Shown in pieces: positions 56,380-64,000 of a stretch of DNA of 64,000 nucleotides (position 1 is its first letter; every line of letters starts with the position of its first letter). The notes below the pieces were generated by a model. That model saw nothing but the letters and a program-made list of their open reading frames with translations, did not search any database and was not told where the DNA came from. Position numbers and translations under genes: made by a program. The DNA is from Dicyema japonicum. Taxonomy: Eukaryota; Dicyemida; Rhombozoa; Dicyemidae. Where the stretch lies: positions 789,837 to 853,836 of the forward strand of contig RDEW01000010.1 in the NCBI GenBank assembly GCA_011109175.1. The letters run 5' to 3'.

Positions 56380-56830
56380 TCAATAAAAAAGTTATATCCT
56401 TCCCGTCGCTTGTGCCATCTCTCCGGATGATCCGGTCTATTAGACTCCTCCACGCTCTTTTTGAGATTGCTATTTTTCGGAGGCTGTCTAGATCTTATGC
56501 GTCTTCTATGTCCATTTTAACATGTTTTATATCGATTTTCATTATTGAGGGCAAGTTTGTTCGTGGCTTTTATCTTAAAGTCCCTGAGCAGAGGAAGCAT
56601 GATCCCATAATATCGTATGCAGGAAAGTGTCCAAATAATCCTTAATATGTGTCCAAATAATCCGCATAAGGTATTAGTAATAATTGTATCCAATTGCTTC
56701 GATTTACAAAGTGTGTATAGGTCTTGGTTTTTGATAACCACTATTTCTCCAGGGTGTGTTTTAGACATACGTGCAATTGAGGGACGTCACCACCTCATCC
56801 AAAAATAGAGATTAGCTAACCTATAAATGA
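56380..56830 (-). mobile_element. LINE-C fragment
   Basis: The minus strand reads ARMSKTHPGEIVVIKNQDLY, TLCKSKQLDTIITN and LFGHILRIIWTLSCIRYYGI, in the order of the copy at 25604-26420 (ISN..LY.LCKS..L, LFGHILRL). Upstream parts are absent. Confidence 0.65.
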
Positions 56831-56879
56831 CAGGGCACTGAAAGTCTTTACTGGAACCCATCTATGAAAAAGGTAGTTA

Positions 56880-57119
56880 TGGGGACACCTCCAGTGGAGT
56901 GGGGTCTATTAAAAATCACCAATTTAATATTTTCCTATTATATTTATCCCCGATAATTACATAACTGGTGAATTCGATAGACCACGTGGGCGAGTCACAA
57001 GATAGATGAGGTCTAAATTTTGATATTCTATACTAATGTTAAAATGAGATTTTGGGATTACTTCTGTGACATGATGTCAGAATTTTATGACCGAAACCCT
57101 AAATTTCTTGCGTTTGTAA
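56880..57119. other. Spacer with a short family 3 scrap
   Basis: ggacacctccagtggagtgg at 56882 is the core of family 3; the rest is not recognisable. Confidence 0.35.
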
Positions 57120-57540
57120 ATTTTTGCATCCCTTAATCATTAATTTTGTTTCTTGTCCCAGTATAAGATTAATTTGGATTTTATTTTTCAGACTACTTCA
57201 TAATATGTCTGAAAATGAAGTTTGTGAAAACTTTGGATCTATGCTTTCTTTGAATGGTCCATGCAAATTCTTTCAGTCAGACAATGGGACTAAATTCAAG
57301 AACAATGAAATCAGCAATCTTTGTTAAAAGACAATTGAATATTCAACACCGAATAATCCTCATACACAGGGGACTATTAAACCTTTTTAATCAAACAATA
57401 ACGCGAAAATTGTCAAAAATGCTCGATAAGGGTAAAATGTGGATGATGTATGTCGCGAGCGCTGAGAGTGATCTATCAAGTCAATCAAAGTCAAAAATAA
57501 GTTCAAAATACGCATACCAGTTTTGTAATTGATTTGACAA
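57120..57540 (+). mobile_element. Retroelement integrase core fragment
   Basis: The plus frame reads FGSMLSLNGPCKFFQSDNGT, KFKNNEISNLC and, after a +1 shift, a PNNPHTQGTI segment. This is the second aspartate (QSDNGTxF) through the P-H-x-Q-G-x-I-E region of a retroelement or similar DDE integrase. The catalytic Glu position is Lys. No LTRs, protease or RT are nearby. Confidence 0.65.
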
Positions 57541-57699
57541 GGTTGCAACCAGCTTCTGCAGTAGCCTCCGCCGTAAGATTTTTGATGTGACCGGGCCGCA
57601 AGCCATCGAGATTTAAAAATGCATAATTTTTAGTCAATTTATTTTATTATGCTATATTTTGTATTAGCAAAATGTTATATTTTTTGAATTTTAAAATTT

Positions 57700-58740
57700 T
57701 CTGGTGATTCTTGTTGTGTAAAGTATAAATAAATAGTAACTTATAGAAATGAAACTATCTGCACATAAAATCCGGTTTTAAACAAAAACAGATTGCTTCT
57801 ATACTGAATGTTTCTCAGCCAACTATTCTAAACAAATAAAAAAGACACCTGAAACCAACATAACAGAACGCCGACAAGGCAGTGGCGGTCATAATATTTG
57901 TTCTGAAGAGATTTCAAAATATTTGTTATGAACTTAAGCAAACCCCAAAATGTCATTAAGAAGAATTTCGATTAGAATGAAGAATGATAGAAGCATATCA
58001 ATTAGTCTATGACAATTAGAAGAATATCGAATAATAAAAAATATACGCATACAAACCAATAAAAAAGCCTCAGTTAACATCAAGAATAATAAAATTACGT
58101 TTTGAAGCAGCCTGTAAATGGCTTCAATATTATCAAAAGAAGCTGAATAGTATTATATTTTTAGATGAATGTAAATACAACTTTTTCCACTCACATGAAA
58201 AGCTTTTAGTGTGGCAAAAATGTAATAAGGGGTTAGAACCCAAAAATTTTTCCCTACAGTCAAACATGGTGGTGGTAGTTTGATGGTTTGGGCTTGTTTC
58301 TCATATTATGGTGTCGGTAAATTATTTTTTATTGATGGAATAGATTCAAATATATATATTTTATCAAAAAATTTGTTTTTTTCTGCAGAAAAAATGAAGC
58401 TTTCTGAATTTGTGTTCCACAGGATAACGATCCGAAACACACTGCTAAGCTTACAAAACAATTTTTAAGTGAAAAATGTTAAATTGTTGATTGGACCCCC
58501 AATCTCCTGATTGTAACCCAATAGAGAACTTATGGGAATAATTAAAAATAGCAGAAAGACCGCCTCAAAATTTAAAAGATCTAAAGGTCGAAATTTTGAA
58601 CATTTGGAATGGATTCGATGTGGAAACATGCAAAAAATTATCTCAGTTCTTGACTTTGGCCGTGTGAATATTTCTAATCCACAAGCCAATAGGTCGTTCC
58701 TAGAGTTCCTGTTTAAAGAATTTTGAAAAATAAATAAAAC
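57700..58740 (+). mobile_element. Tc1-like transposase pseudogene
   Basis: Frames in order: an HTH (GFKQKQIASILNVSQPTI), ERRQGSGGHN, LDECKYNFFHSHEKLLVWQK (first DDE region), TVKHGGGSLMVWACFSYYGV, QDNDPKHTA-like near 58430, and DWTPQSPDCNPIENLWE-like near 58490-58540 (third catalytic region). About 340 codons' worth with several frameshifts and stops. Terminal inverted repeats were not found. Confidence 0.85.
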
Positions 58741-59897
58741 TCAAAACTTTACTCTAAGAACAATTACCTGTCCATCTGCACTGTGAATCAAAAATTCTTC
58801 CAATTAGAGACCACATCATGATGCCCGGTCTACAAACGCCATTAAGAGTGTATTTGAAAAATTGAATAATTCGTAGGACATTAAAGATGTAATAAAAAAA
58901 TCAAGTGTCCATCTGAGAATACTGGGCGCTCCACAAGTCATTCAGTGTTATCGGTGGTCTTAGTCCGGAAAGGTTTGATTGATGATATCACCAAGATGGT
59001 CAGGTGAGGGAAGCCTAAGCTTGAAATTTAAGAAATTGGGAAACAACTTAGATGTTTAAGATGGATCACACATATTCTGTTCTGATCACAGACACACGAT
59101 TTTTTTAGACTGACGATAATCTCTGAGAATTTTTTGTCCGATAATAATTTCCAGTAAAATAATTATTTCGGTTTAAGGGGATTTACTTTGATCTCCAGGT
59201 CTCTCGAAAGTGAATTAAGTATAATTCTCGCATAGTGTTTCATGAGCATGTTCGGGTGCATCTGCCACTTATTCCTAAAGTGTTTCCCAGTTCCATCTGC
59301 AACTAATCTGTTTCAGCATCTTTCAAAAATTGAGTTCTCGAAGCGGACGATCAATTGCTGACATTTCGGATCTTGGTATTCCTTGGTAAACAATCTAATA
59401 TTTCCCTTGTCCTTCAGACATCTTGAATCTCCTGTATCTCGCAGCTCCTGAATCTTTTCGTTTCAGTTTGCCGTATATGGACTCATAGGAATCCTCTCAG
59501 CCATAAAAGGTTTGAATTGCGGTCGAATAAAAAAGTAATTCACTTTTCATGTAGAGTTTTGCTAGTGATGGGAACATATAGTCAAGTTTGGAGATGTGTA
59601 TGTGTCTCTTCAGTGGGGTTCTCATGTGGACAGGAAGATACTCTCAGTGTGCTCCAGCAGTTGTCGGGTGGTTTGACGGTTAGTAAAAGTGGATGCTTTC
59701 CATTTGGGTCTCTACATATCAGTAAGTATTCCAGTTTGAATATCAATAATGATTGTGGGCTGTAAGCTGGAGGATAGGATCAATGTGGAGGTGTCAAAAA
59801 TGATCAAAATTTGAGAAGAGAATTGCAGTTTTATTGTGATTTGAACAGCAATAGAGTCTGGGTTTTAAAGCTCTAATGTCCGTAATGGATAGAGTGT
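58741..59897. other. No gene; LINE-like scraps
   Basis: Around 59150-59200 the run tcggtttaaggggatttact, ttgatct duplicates the sequence at 62147-62172 just upstream of the LINE-D coding there. Around 59040 aagatggatcacacatattc could be the R-W-x-x-H segment of a LINE. Nothing else is recognised. Confidence 0.4.
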
Positions 59898-60766
59898 TTA
59901 TATTGCGGTAAGTAGACCTTCATTATGGTTTATCTCGCTTGGGAAAAAATGTGTTGGAATTGAAGAGAGCTTAGAATAAATTTGAAATGCGAGATCAATG
60001 TGATTTTCTGAAAGAAGAGCTCTGAGCTCGAAGATTTTTATTCTAATTCCATTATCATTTAGTTGTGGAACCGTCAAGTCACCACGCGTTTCATGGTTGG
60101 GTTCAATGACCCCACACATGATAAATAGAGTGGTAAGGTCAATGGTAAGTGACGGACAGCAATGAGCTCAGAGAAAATTGGAGGCACATATGTAGGAGAA
60201 ACCACCCCAGGTAGTAATCCAATAGGGTAGGAAGAAGTTATTGGCTTTTTTAATCTTTTTTTGGATTTTTTGGGCGCCTCATTGGATGAGCCACCTAACA
60301 CCACGCTAACATTTTTGACCTTCTTAACGTCAGTGGCGGTATTTGTCTTTAGATCAGGGATATGGCCACATAGCTTCCCCTCCACATATAAAGATAAATG
60401 CCTTTCTACGGAGATCCACAATCGCATAAGGCTTGTCAGTCAAAGGCAAAGTCAGTTAATTGTGTGAATTGTGTTTTCGAAAGACACAGCACAAACTACG
60501 TGAAATACTTCCTCCAGAAAGTCTGGATAAAGTACTACAAGGAGACGGCGTTTGTCCTTTCCTAGGGCGGTAGTAATGTAAGAACTATCCACTGTATAAT
60601 AAAACGTTGCTGTAACAGTAGTGGTATCACTTTCCTTAACATCCTTAGGGATATCGCCATATGCCACATGGATGAGCATCGTTTTGGTGGGCGTAAAGTC
60701 CTTAAGGGAGGGCCCATTTGGAAAAATATATCTTCTGACCACATTAAAGTTGTCTTTGATACGCAT
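59898..60766 (-). other. Cluster of three tiling minus frames, unknown protein
   Basis: Frames 60452-60766 (MRIKDNFNVVRRYIFPNGPS...), 60074-60427 (MRLWISVERHLSLYVEGKLC...) and 59898-60119 (MCGVIEPNHETRGDLTVPQL...) follow each other on one strand with only small gaps and a shift between them. Together they suggest a single decayed or error-broken reading frame of about 280 codons. Composition (Thr/Val-rich, then a Lys-rich KKSKKRLKKP) is protein-like. No family recognised; an element ORF1 is one possibility. Confidence 0.35.
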
Positions 60767-60949
60767 CTAAATTGTATTATTTAGCCCGTTGTTTGCCGCT
60801 AAAATCTTAGAGAGAATAATGTACCGACGGCTAGCACAGGGGTGCATAATAAAAAGACACCCTTTCGGACCTTTAGATGAGGCTATGTGAAGGAAGATGT
60901 TGTAGTTAATGCCTCTGAAGATCGAGCTCTTAAATTTGTCATCAGTTTA

Positions 60950-61335
60950 CAATGAAACATCGCATCGTGGCTCTGTTCTTTGATATGAAAATGGAGTTCG
61001 ACTCGGCTTCTTTTGCGCCATCGGTGAAGCGAGAATCTTTCTAGAACTAAAAAGCTGGATCTCTCTTAGAATAAAGGTTACGGATCTACTATCTGTCGTC
61101 GTTCCCTTGCCCAGACACTGTGAGGACTGAAATGATTATCTATGAGTATGATATCGTAATTTGAGATCACTTGTGGAGACCAGATGTAGCTTGTCTGAAG
61201 ATGCAAGACGTCGTGGATGTGATCACACGCAACTGAGATAATAAAATTCACAGATTGAGACCTAAGAAATGTGTCTTAAATCCCCTTGACTGATGAGGAT
61301 TCCCTACTGACTCGTTATCCCACCATTTCCCGACC
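60950..61335 (+). mobile_element. LINE reverse transcriptase fragment
   Basis: The plus strand reads IVALFFDMKMEFDSA (motif A, D-x4-FD), WISLRIKVTDLLS, then EYDIVI (the Y-x-D-D-like motif C region, degraded) and ACLKMQDVVDVITRN. Order and spacing fit RT motifs A to C with an internal deletion. Confidence 0.6.
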
Positions 61336-61599
61336 TAAGTTCTCAATACGCACTACTAATGTACACAAAATAAGCCTATCTACGCGTTGTCATAGTAACA
61401 AAAATTATTAAATTTCCGCCACATTGTGTTGCTATAACAACAGAAATTATTAAATCGACTTTTAGAAAAGCATACAAAATCTAATAACAAAACTAAAAAA
61501 GCATAAAAATAATCTTTATTATAAATTTAATAATAATCATAATAATATGGATCATAGTAGAAGGGGGCATACCAGTCATTATAAGCCCAATAATCAAAG
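61336..61599. terminator. 3' flank of the ETS gene
   Basis: AT-rich DNA with several aataat / aaaatctaataa runs that could serve as polyadenylation signals on the minus strand (for example tttatta near 61520). Assigned by position only. Confidence 0.2.
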
Positions 61600-61998
61600 T
61601 CAGATTTTTTCATAAATTACGTCGGTGTTGTACATTGGGGGATAAATTTGCTCCACTCTTCCAAACATTGCATCAAAATTATCATTTACTCTTTCAAAAT
61701 AAGGATTTAAGTCAACCATTTCTTTTATCCCTTCATTTCGTGGATTAACAGAGTCGACAATAAATTGATATGTGTTTTTTCTGACTCTCTTCAGAATTGC
61801 GGGGTCATTATAATATGTTCTAAGGGACCTGCTTAGTTTGTCCACATTCATTGTTGGGTTTGACTTTTCTATTCCCCACAATCTGGATAATTCATTGATG
61901 TTTGCTATTTCAAATGTATTAAGTGCTACCCATTCCACACAGGGATTGTTTTCTGATAATAATCTGTGAATAAATTTGTGAAGTAGAGACTTAACCAT
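61600..61998 (-). CDS. Minimal ETS-domain transcription factor
   Basis: A single-exon protein of 132 residues. The ETS winged helix-turn-helix fills residues about 2-87: VKSLLHKFIHRLLSENNPCV, EWVALNTFEIANINELSRLW, GIEKSNPTMNVDKLSRSLRT and YYNDPAILKRVRKNTYQFIV. The recognition helix keeps the two arginines (KLSRSLR) that contact the GGA core in known ETS proteins. Tyr-to-Val (MNVDK) and Tyr-to-Thr (RTYY) changes are unusual. The domain starts at residue 3, so there is no N-terminal regulatory region, and only about 45 residues follow (ending IYPPMYNTDVIYEKI). Intact, unlike many genes here. A DNA-binding competitor or a very reduced activator are both possible. Confidence 0.9.
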   Translation of the reverse strand: MVKSLLHKFIHRLLSENNPCVEWVALNTFEIANINELSRLWGIEKSNPTMNVDKLSRSLRTYYNDPAILKRVRKNTYQFIVDSVNPRNEGIKEMVDLNPYFERVNDNFDAMFGRVEQIYPPMYNTDVIYEKI

Positions 61999-62136
61999 AA
62001 CCGCAAAATCAATAAATCGATAATCTAAACATTTATTTAATTATTAAATAATTTAATTAATTTAATTAAATATTATAATATTAATTTAACATAGTTTTTA
62101 TTTTTTTAATAAAATAATTTTTTAACAAAGAAACAA
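61999..62136. promoter_or_regulatory. ETS gene 5' flank
   Basis: Extremely AT-rich spacer between the ETS start and the LINE-D copy; any promoter must lie here or inside the element. Confidence 0.25.
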
Positions 62137-62475
62137 ATGTCAGTTCGGTTTAAGGGGATTTACTTTGATCTTTTGCGACTGGACGTAGATGCCCCCGCGA
62201 ACGTAGCCATGGAGGATTACTTCATGTTGGAGGCCCCCCGTTTCAGTGGTCGCCCAAGGACGACACTGGCAGTCGTTCTCGACGAGAACCTCAAAGAAAT
62301 GGGACGGCATCTTGGAAGTGGAGAGGATCTTGACTGGTTGCGCACCGCGGCTTTGAATAGGAGGAAGTGGATGAAACTAACCAGTGATTTGCTAACTCGT
62401 GCTGCACATGCTTTGTCAAGTTTTATGACATAGCGATAAGTGCTTATAATAATAATAATAATAATAATAATGCCA
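62137..62475 (+). mobile_element. LINE-D 3' end with (AAT)n tail
   Basis: The open frame 62137-62433 reads FSGRPRTTLAVVLDENLKEM, GRHLGSGEDLDWLRTAALNR and RKWMKLTSDLL, the GRPR...L..D....G..A.NR..W tail of RTE/CR1-like LINEs. It is followed by nine AAT units (62442-62470). Confidence 0.7.
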
Positions 62476-62479
62476 GTTG

Positions 62480-63445
62480 AGGAAGCCTGCTGCGTGGATT
62501 GCGAACGAGTTCCCTCGGAGTATGGCTATTCCAATCTTTTGTCTTAGCCATAACCCTTCTCGTTGATCCTTTTTTTTCTGGCAAGTATTCCTCCGAGTTC
62601 TCGCAAAAACTCAGCCTTTCTTGGACCAACGGCTCCCGATGATTCGGTCGCAACAGGAGTAAATCGGTAGCGGTCCCCGAGGCAATAATATTTCTTGATT
62701 TTTGGGTTCTCCCTAGTCGAAGCAGCTGCTCCAGGTGTCTGAACCAATTTGAAAATATTCGTGCTTGAGAACATGTCTACACAAGTTGCGTCCCAGACCA
62801 AAGATCTTCCAGACGTGAAGGGGAAAAGGGTCATCCCGTCAGGTCTCTTTCCATCTCCTCGATCAAAACCCACTGGTTCAAGCTTTGCTGGAAGCCTGTT
62901 GTCTTCAGAGCTCTGACGATCATCGTTCAAAGCAGCATGACGTGGTCCTCTTCTGGCGCTTCTTCTGCAGGACAGAGGGTGCAATTCCTTCGCATCGACT
63001 GTTTTCCCGCATCGGAATCGGTGCTCCTGGCAAACGTCTACTCCCAGCCTTTGTCCGATTCCAATCCTCAAAGAATCGTCGTCCAAAAAGGTCCCGAGGT
63101 TTGGCCAAGGTATTGCACCAAGCCATGCTCCACTCCCTCCATTTGGAGCTGACACCAAACAAGCCAGACGATGTTGATTTGCTTCTTTTTTAAGGTCTTT
63201 CAAAATTTTGTGCAGACAATGTTATCCCTATTACTTTGTTTTGTTGTGTCTTCGGGGATTTTGAGTCCAGACCCGTTCCATTTCCTACAAGCTTCGGACA
63301 AGCTTCGTCAAATGACTCATTCCAGCGAAGTCCAAAAGTGTTATGAAGGACTTGCCGTGTCAAATGGCTGCAGCTTGCCGGGTACGCAACCTCCAGCGCC
63401 GATCTTAGACCGACACCCTCAAATCCAGAGGAAAGCTTAACACCA
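62480..63445 (-). mobile_element. PHD/RLE element, thumb to endonuclease
   Basis: The minus strand reads GFEGVGLRSALEVAYPA (thumb), ANQHRLACLVSAPNGGSGAW, FRCGKTVDAKELHPLSCRRS (Cys/His cluster), GPRHAALND, EPVGFDRGDGKRPDGMTLFP, SLVWDATCVDMFSSTNIFKL, KIKKYYCLGDRYRFTPVATE and ends KRINEKGYG-stop; homology to the RQKIGMAILRG-type end continues in another frame. The 219-codon frame 62544-63203 is the longest intact piece of this family here and shows the proposed RPD/WD/KxxKY endonuclease core. Confidence 0.85.
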
Positions 63446-63775
63446 ACTGGTATGTGATCTAACTAATTATGACGCCTCTGTCTGCTGTCTACAAGAGACA
63501 AAAATGACGGTACAATGTAAGAACTGTTAGAAAATTCCACCTTTTTATCCTCCCGTCAACCTGCCAACATTATGGTCTCGGATTTGCAGTCCATCAGGAC
63601 CTGATTCACTACGTTACAAGGGTGTGGACAGCATCTGATATTATAATGGAAATGGCGGACGATCTGGACTACCTAAGATAACTAGTGCGCAACAGAAAAT
63701 CATGGTCGAAGCTAACGGAAAGGATGGTTCGGAATACAAATAAGACATAGTGCAATAGACTTATTATTATTACCC
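63446..63775 (+). mobile_element. LINE-D, endonuclease joined to 3' tail by internal deletion
   Basis: 63450-63620 reads YDASVCCLQETKMTVQCKN and YGLGFAVHQDLIHYVTRVWT, the L-Q-E-T and G-x-G-x-A motifs of an AP endonuclease domain. From about 63655 it jumps to LVRNRKSWSKLTERMVRN, the C-terminal tail, then (TTA)n at 63762. The reverse transcriptase in between is missing. Confidence 0.6.
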
Positions 63776-64000
63776 CCAGGATCACTGGGTCAAAGAGAAA
63801 GAAATAAAAGTTCTCATCTAACTAAGTGATCCAGACCGACAAAGGTGAGGACGAGTCCGGCGGGGTCGAGAATCCTGAACATCTCTTCTCATTGGACATG
63901 GCATCGGCTCAAAATTTCTGTATGATTGTAGATAATTCGATAGTACTTGGAATAGAGGACAGCTCGATAGAACAGCAATAGACTTAACTAATTTTATGTT
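63764..64000 (-). mobile_element. LINE-B 3' end, second young copy
   Basis: Almost identical to 31212-31400 (ccccaggatcactgggtcaa, gagaaagaaataaaagttct, catctaactaagtgatcc, gacatggcat). It diverges after atagtacttgga and runs off the window. Confidence 0.75.

Noticed and set aside
63171-63440. 89-codon plus frame with a signal-peptide-like start (MLSLLLCFVVSSGIL)
   Set aside because: It is antisense to the thumb region of the PHD/RLE element, which has clear homologues in the window.
1-64000. Ciliate origin because of ~22-bp introns
   Set aside because: TAA, TAG and TGA all act as stops at conserved protein ends, and the gene set is metazoan.

Overview
The window looks like nuclear DNA of a very small metazoan, most likely a dicyemid mesozoan (Dicyema or a relative). 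It is AT-rich, uses the standard genetic code, and carries clear animal genes (ETS factor, alpha-actinin, AGBL5-type carboxypeptidase, LRRC43, NudE, glycogen branching enzyme, mitochondrial EF-Tu). These genes are cut by extremely short GT-AG introns, mostly 21-28 bp. Such introns are established for dicyemids; the assignment itself is inference.

Ten or eleven host genes occupy about a quarter of the window. Plus strand: a small two-TM protein (1716-2151), AGBL5-like carboxypeptidase (2899-4766) and a NudE-like coiled coil (39175-39784). Minus strand: LRRC43-like axonemal protein (10086-11893), glycogen branching enzyme (15652-17969), mitochondrial EF-Tu (34502-36087), an unrecognised four- or five-exon gene (40993-41677), an FHA/AT-hook nuclear protein with Ki-67-like features (43164-44787), alpha-actinin (48907-52046) and a minimal ETS protein (61600-61998). 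They do not form an operon or a single pathway; they are ordinary dispersed eukaryotic genes.

Most of the rest is a graveyard of mobile elements. There are two non-LTR families with restriction-like endonuclease ends: a PHD-finger/RT/RLE family (near full length but decayed at 6542-9385, with about ten 3' fragments) and an R2-like CCHC/RLE family (four copies, two almost identical). At least four other LINE lineages are present, called A-D here for bookkeeping. Two tRNA-derived SINE families can be recognised: SINE1, with a conserved 3' hairpin and a (TTA)n tail, and SINE2, with a tRNA-Met-like head. There is also a third ~200-300 bp dispersed repeat family, DNA transposon remains (Tc1-like, pogo/Tigger-like, a TIR element with iterated 20-bp units, a small MITE) and a retroelement integrase scrap.

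Conserved genes repeatedly show single-base indels, often in short homopolymer runs, while the protein continues in the next frame. This suggests assembly error more than pseudogenes, so automated models here are likely to be broken. No rRNA genes, functional tRNA genes or CRISPR arrays were seen.
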